DNA of 64,000 bases, from NCBI GenBank assembly GCA_018676675.1, contig JABHEG010000311.1, positions 1 through 64,000 on the forward strand, given 5' to 3'. The notes beneath the pieces are model-generated. The model was not told where the DNA came from, made no database searches, and saw only the letters and a program-made list of their open reading frames with translations. The stretch is from Lentisphaerota bacterium. Its GTDB lineage: Bacteria; Verrucomicrobiota; Lentisphaeria; Oligosphaerales; JABHEG01. Each line of letters begins with the position of its first letter. The stretch's first letter is position 1. Shown in pieces: positions 8,787-18,235 of the stretch. Made by a program: the position numbers and the translations under genes.

Positions 8787-10277
8787 TTACTTCTTGCCGG
8801 TCGGTCTTCTACTCCCGGGAATCGGGGCATCGCCGCCTCGTTCCATCATCTTGGGGTAAACGTCATCCCACCATGCGTCATAGGCGCCCGTGAGTTCCCT
8901 GTGAAGTTGCGGCATGGCGCCGCTGAGGTCGTTTCGGCAACTCGCGTCTTCCTTGACGTTGTAGAGTTCCCATCCGTCCGTTACAGCCCAGTGGAAGTAG
9001 GTGTTCTCCTTCTTCTTGGTATACACCATTGACGTGGCGGTCTTGTGCTTCACGGCCCGCCCTCTGATGCAGACACCTTCCTTGCAGGGGCAGGTATCGA
9101 TGCGGATGGCCATGTGGTCGCCCTGGTGCACGGCGGCCTGGGTGTACTTGTGTTTTGCCGCAAACCCACTTTCCCATCGGGCACCGTGTTCGAAGAGCAA
9201 GCGATCGCGAGGAAAGGCGCCCTCGGGAGACTTGAGCAGGTCGAAGAGACTGTAGCCATCCAGTTCTGAAGCAACTTCTGCTGGGATTGTGACGCCTGCG
9301 ATCTCCGCCAGGGTCGGGAATACATCGATGTAGCCGGTGAGGGCATGTTCAGTCCGTGGTTCGAGGGTCGCCGGCCAGCGCCAATAGGAGAAGGCCCGCG
9401 TCCCGCCCGGCCACACCGAGGTCTTGGCGCCGCGCATCCCGGCATTGTAGAGTTCCACGCCCATGGTGCCGCCATTGTCGTTCATCAGGATCACCAGGGT
9501 TTGCTCGTCGATACCGAGTGCGTGGAGTTTCGCCATCATCCGCCCCACATTGTCGTCGAGGTTCTCGATCATGGCGCAGTATGCCGCTTCTGACTCCGTC
9601 ATCTTTCCCCGAAAGCGCTTCTTGTATTTGTCCGGGGCCATGACCGGTGCATGCGGGGTGACGGTCCAGAAGAAGCAGCAGAATGGCTTGCCGCTGTCTT
9701 TCTTGACATGGTCTTCGATGTAGTCAATGGCCTGGTCCGTGAGGATGTCAGGGGTAAAGCCCTTGATGGGGCCGCCCTGCGCTTTGCTGTTGATGACGAT
9801 TTTGGGATCCCAGTACATGTTCTTATTCCGCGGAGGCGGAGAATGCGTCTGCAGGTAGAGGTCATACCCTCTCTTGTCAGGGGGCGGCCCGCCCAAGTGC
9901 CATTTCCTGAACAAGGCAGTGGCGTAGCCATGCGTCTGCAGAAGTTCTCCAATGGTCGTCCGATCCTGGCTCAGCTGCTGGCGCGGGCCGGCTTTGGTGT
10001 GGGTGACGCCGCTCTTGAACTCATGCATGCCGGTCTGCAGCCCAGCGCGGGTCGGCGAGCAGCTCGGCGCGACATGGAAGTTCTCCAGACGGACACCTTC
10101 CTCGCGTATCCTGTCCATGTGGGGTGTTTTCACATAGGGATGCCCATTGCAGCTCAGGTCGCCGTAGCCTTGGTCGTCGGTGAGGATGAAGAGGATATTG
10201 GGCTTTGACGTCGCGGCCCCGGTTGCCGAGGAGATCAGGGCAAGAGTGGCGATCAATGCGAGGATTGAGTATCTCAT
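8787..10277 (-). CDS. exported arylsulfatase-type sulfatase
   Basis: A 496-aa sulfatase with a typical signal peptide (ILALIATLALISSATGA). It shows the metal-binding start ILFILTDDQGYGD, the formylglycine motif CSPTR (Cys73), then RKWHLGG and NDNGGTMG. The length is normal for family S1, with no extra domain. Near the end it has an unusual Cys-containing insertion (IDTCPCKEGVCIRGR) not seen in its neighbours, which might hold a disulfide. It belongs to the minus-strand run of sulfatase and hydrolase genes with a 124-base gap to the next sulfatase. The substrate is unknown. Confidence 0.9.
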   Translation of the reverse strand: MRYSILALIATLALISSATGAATSKPNILFILTDDQGYGDLSCNGHPYVKTPHMDRIREEGVRLENFHVAPSCSPTRAGLQTGMHEFKSGVTHTKAGPRQQLSQDRTTIGELLQTHGYATALFRKWHLGGPPPDKRGYDLYLQTHSPPPRNKNMYWDPKIVINSKAQGGPIKGFTPDILTDQAIDYIEDHVKKDSGKPFCCFFWTVTPHAPVMAPDKYKKRFRGKMTESEAAYCAMIENLDDNVGRMMAKLHALGIDEQTLVILMNDNGGTMGVELYNAGMRGAKTSVWPGGTRAFSYWRWPATLEPRTEHALTGYIDVFPTLAEIAGVTIPAEVASELDGYSLFDLLKSPEGAFPRDRLLFEHGARWESGFAAKHKYTQAAVHQGDHMAIRIDTCPCKEGVCIRGRAVKHKTATSMVYTKKKENTYFHWAVTDGWELYNVKEDASCRNDLSGAMPQLHRELTGAYDAWWDDVYPKMMERGGDAPIPGSRRPTGKK

Positions 10278-10404
10278 ACCGGATGGTCCTTTCCGCTGCT
10301 TGTGGTGTAGCTATGCCTGCACCCGGACGCGACAATCACGCAGACTCCCGCCAGCACGATTTTCTCTGTGAGTCTTGACATGCTGTCGCCCCGTTGCCCT
10401 GAAC

Positions 10405-11631
10405 CTATTTCCAGTTCAGTCGACCTATTTCGCTCTCGATATTCAGCCAGACCGAGCAGTGCTCGAATTCGCGGGTGTAGGTGTAGCCATTCCTCACAGC
10501 GGGGCCTTTGGGTGGGCCCAGCCGCTTGGTGAATACCGGCAGCGTCTGCATCCAGGCTCGATTGAATTGCTTGCCAGCTGCATCCTCGCGCACCACGTAC
10601 TTGTCGTGCGGATAGAAGTAGCTGTACTTCTCCGCGATCACCAGGAAGATCGCGGTCACATAATCCAGGCGATCTTGTACAGCGGCGAGACTCTCCACGC
10701 CTGCACGCGCCTCATCGAGGCCGATCCCGGAACTGTCCGTGTCCAGAGCCGTCCCCAGGCCAATGGAAAGGGCCACGACCTTGCCCTGACGCGCCGCTTT
10801 CTGCGCGCAAGCAATGCCTTTGGCCATGTAGTCGGCCCGGGAAACGCCATCGACATTGTGCTCAAAACCTTCCAGGTAGGAGCCGTCAAAGTGTTCGAGG
10901 TAATCCAGACCTCCATGTTCGAGGCGTGCCCGAAGGATATTGGCCAGGACGATGTTGTCCTGTCGGAATGCCTTGTTGATTCTGATCAGTAACTGCTCAT
11001 AGCCTTCCTTCAGCTCTTGGGCCTTCTCTTCCCCCACTCTTTTCCCTTTCGCGAAGTAGGCGTGATGGAGGACCTTGATATTGGCGTCGATGAAAATCCC
11101 GTCGATCGATGGATCGCCCAGCATCTGTGCCGCATCTCTCATCCACCAGTTCTGTACCTCGGGCAGGCTGATGTCGAAGAACCTGCATTTGCTCCTCTGG
11201 TTGACGACCGGGTAGCTGCCGTCGCTGCTTTGCAGGTATCCGCCCTCAATCGTGTTCAGCTCTTCGGAAGCAGCACTGCCCGTCCAATCGATGACGATGT
11301 TCTTGTAGTACAGGATCTTCGCGTTGGGATTGCGTTGTTTTACGGCTCGAGCCGCTTTCAGCGTCCCTTCCTGCACACTGCCCTCTGCCGTTCCCTGAGC
11401 CTTTTCAAAGGTGATCAACGGGTAATCCGCCAGATATGCGAGCTCTTCATCCGTGAAGTCGGTCCGCTTGTAGATGTGCATGTATCGGGGAACGTGGTCC
11501 CAGGAGAATTCAAGAGATTTGGTGTCCATCACAGATTCCTCCTTGCGTGTCGAGGCGTCAGGGCTGACGCATGACGCCATGGAGCCGAGCACCGCACTCA
11601 TTGCGAGGGTGTAGAGACACTGGTATTTCAT
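10405..11631 (-). CDS. putative GHL15-like TIM-barrel lipoprotein
   Basis: A 408-aa protein. The start at 11631 gives a short hydrophobic segment ending in GSMASC, a plausible lipoprotein box, so it is probably membrane-anchored. The body resembles hypothetical glycoside hydrolases of the GHL15/DUF4434 kind: KILYYKNIVIDW, then FFDISLPEVQNWW and DGIFIDAN, where the Asp of IDGIFIDA sits at the end of a barrel strand. Later comes GSYLEGFEHN. No CAZy family with a demonstrated reaction can be named. It lies between sulfatases on the same strand and probably acts on the same material. Confidence 0.65.
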   Translation of the reverse strand: MKYQCLYTLAMSAVLGSMASCVSPDASTRKEESVMDTKSLEFSWDHVPRYMHIYKRTDFTDEELAYLADYPLITFEKAQGTAEGSVQEGTLKAARAVKQRNPNAKILYYKNIVIDWTGSAASEELNTIEGGYLQSSDGSYPVVNQRSKCRFFDISLPEVQNWWMRDAAQMLGDPSIDGIFIDANIKVLHHAYFAKGKRVGEEKAQELKEGYEQLLIRINKAFRQDNIVLANILRARLEHGGLDYLEHFDGSYLEGFEHNVDGVSRADYMAKGIACAQKAARQGKVVALSIGLGTALDTDSSGIGLDEARAGVESLAAVQDRLDYVTAIFLVIAEKYSYFYPHDKYVVREDAAGKQFNRAWMQTLPVFTKRLGPPKGPAVRNGYTYTREFEHCSVWLNIESEIGRLNWK

Positions 11632-11752
11632 CTTGCGGTCATCCTCGGGCGACACCGCACCTGAGCACCCATTCCGACGTCGCTCTGCCGTCCAGGGGGA
11701 GGTTGAATGTCATTCTGTTGGTGCCAGTAGCCGTGGGCGAAGTCCGCGCGAT

Positions 11753-13177
11753 TCATGTCCGTCCTTCCGCGACGGCCAGTGCGTCGACGGCAGAGGGCCG
11801 CGGGCCGGGTTGGGGCCAGGGATAGGTCCGGTAGTCTTCCTGATCGCCTTTGCCCCAGCTGGGAAGACCGCGAGCCCAAGCCATGAGCGCCGCCGACATC
11901 TCGGCGACCCGCACCGGCTCGTACTTAGCGCAGTTGGCGGTCTCGCTCAGATCCTGCGACAAATCGAAAAGCTCGGACTTGCTCCCGTCCGCGTTCATCA
12001 TCAGCTTCCAGTTGCCTTTGCGCATGGCGTAGCGCAGGCTGAACTGTATGTGTCGCCCCCAAGAACCGAAGCGGTATTCCCAGAACAACGGCTGGTCGCG
12101 CTCGACCGGAACGCCGGTGAAGACGGCGGACATGTCCTGGCCGTCAAGGTCAGGCGGCGGCTCCACGCCTGCCAAGCTGCAGAAGGTGGGTAGCAGGTCC
12201 ACGCCGCTGACGACGCTTTCGTCGTCGACTCGGTCCGGCGGCGTGTGTCCGGGCCAGCGGACAATGAACGGCATCCGCACCCCGCCCTCATACAAGCTGG
12301 CTTTGATGCCGCGGAACGGTCCGGTCCGTCCGGCAGCGCTGTTGGAGGTCCCCGGGTCCCAAGTCGGAGCCGGTCCGTTGTCGCTGGTAAAAACGACCAC
12401 GGTGTCATCCGCCAGCCCCAACTCATCGAGCTTGGCGAGCAAACGTCCGATCTGCCGATCCAGGTCGGCGATGACGGAGTAGTAGACCCGCATGGCGCCC
12501 GGGTCTCGGTCCTGATCGTTTCGGTGCGTCGCCAGGTAGTCGAACTCATCCATTTGCTCCGGAGTCGGGTCCAGAATACCGTGTGGATCCATGAGCCAGA
12601 CGTTCAGGTAGAACCGCTCGTTCGGGTCGTGGGCGTCGAGGAACTCGATCGATCGATTCACGATCGCCGTAGAGCTGTTGTGCCGGGCTGCCACTTCACC
12701 TGTGTCCGGGCGGAAGATCTCATCCCCGCTGGCCCAGTGATCGATGCCGAAATTGCTGATGTGCGGGGTGTCGCCTGTGCTTTCCGGGGGCTTCTGATCG
12801 CAGTTTCCGCCGAGGTGCCACTTCCCGAAGTGCGCGGTGGTGTAGCCGGCCTCCCGTAGCACGCTGGTGATGGTCGGTACCTGCGGATCGAGAAAGTGCG
12901 CTTGGTCGATTGCGTCGTCCGCCTGCTTGCTGCCGTGGAGCGCGTAGTCTATGCCGTTGCGGGCGGGGTACTGGCCGGTCATCAGCCCCGCTCTGGATGG
13001 CGAACAGACCGGGGAGTTGGCGTAGAAACTCGTCAGTCGGATGCCTTCGGAGGCGAGCTTGTCGAGCACGGGCGTCTTGATTGGGAAGCGTCCGAAACAG
13101 GCGTTGTGCCCAAAGCAGCCTAGGTCTTCCCAGCCTTGGTCGTCTGTGAGAATGAAGAGGATGTTCGGCGGCTTCAT
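11753..13177 (-). CDS. sulfatase without signal peptide
   Basis: A 474-aa sulfatase. The ATG at 13177 follows AAGGATGAACC and begins directly with MKPPNILFILTDDQGWED, so no signal peptide is present. The formylglycine motif is CSPSR (Cys58). GKWHLGGNCD and TSDNGPAP are present and the C-terminal part is complete (FWEYRFGSW ... KLMMNADG). The gene starts 4 bases after the stop of the GH29-like gene and is clearly in its operon. Cytoplasmic desulfation of an oligosaccharide that the GH29-like enzyme then trims, or the reverse order, is a reasonable inference. Confidence 0.9.
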   Translation of the reverse strand: MKPPNILFILTDDQGWEDLGCFGHNACFGRFPIKTPVLDKLASEGIRLTSFYANSPVCSPSRAGLMTGQYPARNGIDYALHGSKQADDAIDQAHFLDPQVPTITSVLREAGYTTAHFGKWHLGGNCDQKPPESTGDTPHISNFGIDHWASGDEIFRPDTGEVAARHNSSTAIVNRSIEFLDAHDPNERFYLNVWLMDPHGILDPTPEQMDEFDYLATHRNDQDRDPGAMRVYYSVIADLDRQIGRLLAKLDELGLADDTVVVFTSDNGPAPTWDPGTSNSAAGRTGPFRGIKASLYEGGVRMPFIVRWPGHTPPDRVDDESVVSGVDLLPTFCSLAGVEPPPDLDGQDMSAVFTGVPVERDQPLFWEYRFGSWGRHIQFSLRYAMRKGNWKLMMNADGSKSELFDLSQDLSETANCAKYEPVRVAEMSAALMAWARGLPSWGKGDQEDYRTYPWPQPGPRPSAVDALAVAEGRT

Positions 13178-13181
13178 TGGT

Positions 13182-14153
13182 TCATCCTTGTGCTGTGCGC
13201 GAGGCGTGCCCCAGTGCCTTGAGTTGCTCGAAGTGCTCGGGATAGATGTTGCCCGTGTCATCCAGGCCTGCATCCCAAGTGATAACCCCACCGCGTTGCG
13301 TCACGAGCTTTGTGTAGCCGATGACCAGTTCCGTCGGGAAGCGTGACGGGCGATTGCCCCAGTGCTCACCAAGGTGGGTGAGGATGTGGTACTGAATGCC
13401 GCCTCCCACGAAGCGCGCGATGGGATCGAGCATGCCCCCCGTGCGCCGGGTGCCGACCGGAAGCAGATGGCCGACCTCGCCGGCCGTGTAGTCCTCGTAT
13501 TCGCTGTGAGCGATGATCGGTGTTTCCAAGCCACCGTTGAAGGCGAGGAGCGATTCCGAATTGCCGGCCCGGAACGCGGCCGCAACGCTCTTGTAGTTGG
13601 GCTCGTCTGCAAACCGGTAGATGTGTTCGGGCCAGTAGCACCCATCGACCCACCAGCCATGGACCTTTTTGCCGAAGCGCTCCGACCAATCACGGATGCA
13701 GGTCTGCCAAAGCTGGAGGAACTCGACGCACCGGCGACCTTCCCGGACCCGATTGTCCTCGATGTCCCAGCCCAGGGTCTGGCCGCCGAGATGCTTGAAC
13801 TGGCGCGCTGCATGCGGATCCCCGGCCGGCCCTTCGCCCGCAACATAGACCAGTAGCCGAACGCCATGGGGCTCCAGCGCGGTCGCGATGTCCGATATAA
13901 GGTCCCGCCTCGAGCAATGACTCTCTTCATGCCCCACGATGCGATCGTAGGTCGGGTTTGGCGCGCAGTAGTAGCCGCTGCATTGGCCAAGGGTGATGAA
14001 GTAATAGGGTGTGCCGATTTCCACCAGTTGGCTGACCAGTCGATCCACGTCGAAGCCATCGACGCGTGCGTTGAATTCGGTCGGTGATGCTGCGCCGCCG
14101 CACCAGTGGGTGAACACTCCCCAGCCTGCTTCATGAAACCAATCCGTGTTCAT
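13182..14153 (-). CDS. small GH29-like glycosidase, no signal peptide
   Basis: A 323-aa single-domain protein. It begins MNTDWFHEAGWGVFTHW, which matches the first barrel strand of alpha-L-fucosidases (WF...KFGIFIHWG), and continues with YYFITLGQCSGYYCAPN and HGVRLLVYVAGEG. The candidate nucleophile strand is VHGWWVDGCYWPEH. It lacks the usual C-terminal beta-sandwich and is shorter than typical GH29 enzymes. Its ATG overlaps the TGA of the upstream fusion gene by 4 bases (ATGA). The family link is by motif only, so a different GH-D or GHL clan is possible. Confidence 0.6.
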   Translation of the reverse strand: MNTDWFHEAGWGVFTHWCGGAASPTEFNARVDGFDVDRLVSQLVEIGTPYYFITLGQCSGYYCAPNPTYDRIVGHEESHCSRRDLISDIATALEPHGVRLLVYVAGEGPAGDPHAARQFKHLGGQTLGWDIEDNRVREGRRCVEFLQLWQTCIRDWSERFGKKVHGWWVDGCYWPEHIYRFADEPNYKSVAAAFRAGNSESLLAFNGGLETPIIAHSEYEDYTAGEVGHLLPVGTRRTGGMLDPIARFVGGGIQYHILTHLGEHWGNRPSRFPTELVIGYTKLVTQRGGVITWDAGLDDTGNIYPEHFEQLKALGHASRTAQG

Positions 14154-17100
14154 TTCTTCCAGTCCTTTTGCTTGGACTCCAAATTTCCGTCACCAAAACA
14201 CACAACGGTCCCGTCTTGCGTTGCGACAAAGCACTGGCCACCGGCCGAGGCCAGTCCGTCCCAGACGGGAGGAGAGGGGAGCTTCAGGGATGCTATCCTG
14301 GCGCCGTCTCCTTTGGCGACCGTCCAAATAACGCCGCCCTTGTTTCCGGCGAAACTGCTGGAGAAGTCGGTATTGCTGTATGAACTCTCCAATGGCACGC
14401 CAGCCACAACAACGGTGTCTCCGGCCAGAATAAGAGCATGGCCTGCCATGGGAATCTGTTTGGCCCATCGCTCCTTCCATTGCCCCTTTTTCGGGAAGAG
14501 CTCAGAGTTTCTTGGCTTCTCCCCCTTTGCGCGCTCCCCTGAGAACAACGTGCAGCCCTTCTGCGGCTTGAACGTCGTGCTGTGTCGCCCCGGAAGATAC
14601 CCCCTGACATCGTAAAAGACGTCACCCTCAAAGCAGAGAATATCGCCTTGCGGACCGGCCCCCGGCTTGCCGTTCCCCGGGCCGTAATGGAGATCAGTAT
14701 CGATGGACCAGTAGGTACGGTGCTGCGGCGTGTCGTCAAGGAATCCGGGGGAAGCCAGAAGGTGGGTGCTTGTGATGTCATCCAGGGGAACGGGCGTCAA
14801 GTCCGGTTTGAAGGCCTGATGACGAATAAAGAGCAGATCATGTTCGCTCGAGAAGATGCCCGACTTAAATCCCTCGCTGCGAAAGCCGGCCTTCCTGGGG
14901 ATGTGAAATCCCTTATCGTCCACGGGCCCATACATCCGACGACGATGCAGCACCTTCCCGGTGAGTGGATTGAGGGCGTAGACGACAACACCGCCGTCGA
15001 TGAAGGACTGCCGTCCTGCGGCGAAGTAGGCGAGGTTCGCGTGCACCATGACGCTGCCGTTCACCGGCCACGCTGACTCCAACTGACCACGCGCGCTGAT
15101 CAGTCGCTTCTCCGGCAGGTCCATGAACTTCCAGGCGAGCGTACCGTCATTGGCGTTAACGGCGTAGACCCAGCCCGCCCTTGAGCCGAAGAGGAGCAAG
15201 CCACGATAGTAAGTCGGAGGGGAGTCAATGCGGCCGTCTGCCGTAAAGGTCCAGGAGATCTTCCCGGTCTTACGTGACAGGCCGTAGAGGATGTGACTGT
15301 CACGGGCCGCAACGAACACCCTGTCGCCCACGACAACGGGTGCGGTCGGCGTGGTCGACAGCTTTGTCTGCCAGGTCACATTGAGCTCCCCGTCATATTC
15401 TGAAGCGGTTGCCCCACTGCGGGAGTTTGTCTTCCGATAGGTTGGCCAATCGTCTTCTGTTGCATTGGCAGCATCCGCTGGTCGGACGTAAGCCGGCCCC
15501 TTGATCAGTCTGGGGGTTGCGTCGAGGTCAGGGGTCTTCCCCCGCGAACGGCTTTCATCATAGAGTGCGTTGAAACTGGTAAGCATGATGCCGATCTCGC
15601 AGGTGCAGGAGTACGGCGAGGAATAGAGCAAACCGTTAGCCGGAACAACGCCCAGGCCGCAGGTGGCCCGAACCCAAGGCGCAGGGAATTCCCCTTTCCC
15701 GTCCAGGCGCAGGAAATCGGCGCCCCCGCTCTTGGAGTTGATGAGATACGTGTCCGTAATGCGGTTGCGGTAACACCGGTCGTGGCTCATTGGGCCCTTC
15801 ATCTGTTGCTCAAGCGTGCGCACGACCTTGCCGGTCTCCAGATCGTGACCGGTCATGAGGCCGGTCCAGACAAGTCCGGCGGCAAGGAAGATGTCGGAGG
15901 GCTTCCCGTAGTTGGGCACATTGTCTGCAGCCCAGACCCGTGCCCCGTCGCTGAGGCGGTAGGCCGTCACCGCATAGAGAGTGGAGCAATAGAGCATGTC
16001 GTCGGAAAGCACCAAGGTCGGCTGCAGGTTGTTGACGGCATTTCCCAACCAGACCCCCACGCTCTTCTTCCTCTTCGGGATCAAGGCCTCGTGTCTGATC
16101 TGCCAGCGATCCTCCCCCGTGCCGATTTCGGCACAGCGGATCGAGGTCCTGGTGCAGTAGACCAGCACATTGTCTTTCGCCGCCAGCGTTCCCCCCATGT
16201 ACCCTCCGTCGTCGCTGATCTGTCGTTCCCAGAGGGGCTGACCAGCCGAAACACCGACGGCCAGCAGCTTGACCTGGGCGTCCTTAGAGGCCTTCATGCC
16301 GAACGGCTCGCCCACCGCAGCGTAGATCATATCGCGATCATGGACAAACTCCTGTACCCTCGCAGTGGCTGGGTAATCCCTCAAGACCTGCCCCGTTGCG
16401 CCATCGAGAACGCTGATCGGTTCGCCCATGCCCAACGGGCAGTAGACCCTGTCGCCGATCGCCGCGATCCGGCGCTGGTACTGCGTGGAAATGAACTTGA
16501 GGTAGCCCTGTGAGGTCCAATTGCCTGCGAGGGGTTGTTTCCAGAGCTCCATTCCGTTGAACGCGTCTCGCGCAAGGAGAGAGTACTTTCCCGGTAGACG
16601 CGAGTGCTCCACGGTCTCCAGGTCCTCGATCGTGTACAGTCTCCCAGCGGCCGAAACCATCGACACAACTGTGACGGCTGACATGTGAGACCGTCCCCAA
16701 CGGGTCCCACCGGTCCATTTCAGTCTCTGGGGCGGCCCGACTTTGTCTCTTGAGACCGCGTTGTTGTCGGCACTGCGCAGGTACTGATTCCATTCATCCA
16801 TGTCCACCGGCCAAGGCTTCCCACGCTTCTGCCACTCGCCATTTTTCAGTACCAATGACATGCCTCCCGGGACGAGCACACGCGTGATTTCGGTATCGCC
16901 CAGGCCGTCCTGTTCCACCACCACGACGTTCACCAGCCCGTTCACGCAGGGAATGGTGCTGCCATCGAATAGGGACGCGGACACCCGCCCATAGCTGTCC
17001 CGGTTCTGAACTCTCCTGCGGATTCGCTCGACCCTTTCCCGGTCCGTTTCGAGGCCAACGACCGTGAAGCCAGACTTGTCGGCCTCATCATACGTGGTGT

Positions 17101-18088
17101 CCGCTGCGCCCACGAGAATGACAATCCCGTTCGACACACGGGTACTGCGGATTTCAGCCAGCACCTTACCCGTCGCGATGCCGTCATAGTTGTAGGGCGC
17201 GACGTAGGCGTCGGACGTGACCTGCGGGAGACCGGATGGCCGTTGAATGCTCTGTTTCCCGGTTAGTATTCCGTGTTTGACCAGGAACCGGTCTGTGAGC
17301 TCGAGTGACCAATAGAAGAACGGGTTGCGCGGGTTCCTGCCGTTGCAGAACCCATGTCCGGCACCGTGTCCGATATACAGCTCCGAGGCGTTTCCGGCCG
17401 CCACCAGCGCATCGTGGAAACTCACCAGGTCCTTGACCGGCGTCGGGTCTTTGTCGCCCAGGAAGCTGATAAGCGGCGGCAGTCCCGCTCGGACGTGTTT
17501 CGGCGGCGACAGCGCGGGCGCGCATCTGTACCAGGGGTTGTAGCAGATGACGGCATTAGGCACGCATGAGATTGACAGGTCGCACTGGTCGTCGTTGGTG
17601 TCGGGGGTGGCGATCATGGCGGTTGCTGCGGCCAGCTGCCCGCCGGCCGAGCCGCCGGCTGCGACGATTCGATCCGGATCCACCTTCAACTTGGCGGCGT
17701 TCTTCCTGAGGAAACGGATTGAGGACTTCGCGTCTTTGACGCACTCCAACGGCACTTGGACGTTGTCACGCTTGCGTAGTCGGTAGTCGACGGACACCGC
17801 AATCATCCCCCGATCGCTCCAGTAGGCGCAGTCCGGATAGTGCCAACTGGCTTCTCCGGCTGTCCAGCTTCCGCCATGAAAAACGACGAAGGCCGGGAAC
17901 TGCCTGCCTTCTGCGTACTTCGCAGGGAGGAACACCGAGAGCTGCAGGGCTTTGCCCGCGACTTCCCTATACGTCCACATCGCGTCCGGCTTGCGTTCGG
18001 CATAGGCGCCGCGGCCTGGGCCGGCTGCAACCACCGGGACACAGGAAATCACGAAGCCGGACAGAACAGAAAGACAGAGCTTAGACAT
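14150..18088 (-). CDS. fusion: alpha/beta-hydrolase esterase, Rossmann domain, PQQ-type propeller
   Basis: A 1312-aa exported protein. The start at 18088 has GGAG upstream and gives a signal peptide (LCLSVLSGFVISCVPVVAA). Residues about 40-280 are a BD-FAE/carboxylesterase-type hydrolase: oxyanion loop HGGSW near 71, nucleophile Ser147 in GGSAGG, and a catalytic His in GHGAGHGF. Residues about 300-440 resemble a degenerate class I methyltransferase/Rossmann fold (VILVGAADTTYDEADKSGF, LVNVVVVEQDGLGD). From about 460 to the end is a quinoprotein-like beta-propeller with repeated blades (DAFNGMELWKQPL, GLSRKTGKISWTF, VNANDGTLAWKFM). PQQ binding is not shown. It heads a run coupled by an ATGA overlap to the GH29-like gene. 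Confidence 0.8.
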   Translation of the reverse strand: MSKLCLSVLSGFVISCVPVVAAGPGRGAYAERKPDAMWTYREVAGKALQLSVFLPAKYAEGRQFPAFVVFHGGSWTAGEASWHYPDCAYWSDRGMIAVSVDYRLRKRDNVQVPLECVKDAKSSIRFLRKNAAKLKVDPDRIVAAGGSAGGQLAAATAMIATPDTNDDQCDLSISCVPNAVICYNPWYRCAPALSPPKHVRAGLPPLISFLGDKDPTPVKDLVSFHDALVAAGNASELYIGHGAGHGFCNGRNPRNPFFYWSLELTDRFLVKHGILTGKQSIQRPSGLPQVTSDAYVAPYNYDGIATGKVLAEIRSTRVSNGIVILVGAADTTYDEADKSGFTVVGLETDRERVERIRRRVQNRDSYGRVSASLFDGSTIPCVNGLVNVVVVEQDGLGDTEITRVLVPGGMSLVLKNGEWQKRGKPWPVDMDEWNQYLRSADNNAVSRDKVGPPQRLKWTGGTRWGRSHMSAVTVVSMVSAAGRLYTIEDLETVEHSRLPGKYSLLARDAFNGMELWKQPLAGNWTSQGYLKFISTQYQRRIAAIGDRVYCPLGMGEPISVLDGATGQVLRDYPATARVQEFVHDRDMIYAAVGEPFGMKASKDAQVKLLAVGVSAGQPLWERQISDDGGYMGGTLAAKDNVLVYCTRTSIRCAEIGTGEDRWQIRHEALIPKRKKSVGVWLGNAVNNLQPTLVLSDDMLYCSTLYAVTAYRLSDGARVWAADNVPNYGKPSDIFLAAGLVWTGLMTGHDLETGKVVRTLEQQMKGPMSHDRCYRNRITDTYLINSKSGGADFLRLDGKGEFPAPWVRATCGLGVVPANGLLYSSPYSCTCEIGIMLTSFNALYDESRSRGKTPDLDATPRLIKGPAYVRPADAANATEDDWPTYRKTNSRSGATASEYDGELNVTWQTKLSTTPTAPVVVGDRVFVAARDSHILYGLSRKTGKISWTFTADGRIDSPPTYYRGLLLFGSRAGWVYAVNANDGTLAWKFMDLPEKRLISARGQLESAWPVNGSVMVHANLAYFAAGRQSFIDGGVVVYALNPLTGKVLHRRRMYGPVDDKGFHIPRKAGFRSEGFKSGIFSSEHDLLFIRHQAFKPDLTPVPLDDITSTHLLASPGFLDDTPQHRTYWSIDTDLHYGPGNGKPGAGPQGDILCFEGDVFYDVRGYLPGRHSTTFKPQKGCTLFSGERAKGEKPRNSELFPKKGQWKERWAKQIPMAGHALILAGDTVVVAGVPLESSYSNTDFSSSFAGNKGGVIWTVAKGDGARIASLKLPSPPVWDGLASAGGQCFVATQDGTVVCFGDGNLESKQKDWKK

Positions 18089-18235
18089 CGTAGAGCTCCG
18101 AACTGCACAATTCAGGATACCGATCATGCTGGATGTTCTTCAAACCATGCGCATGGTCTTACGACTCTGTGTGTATGGTAATCTCTGTGGGACGTCTACT
18201 CAATGTCAGAAATCCCCCTCGTTTGTGTACGTTTT

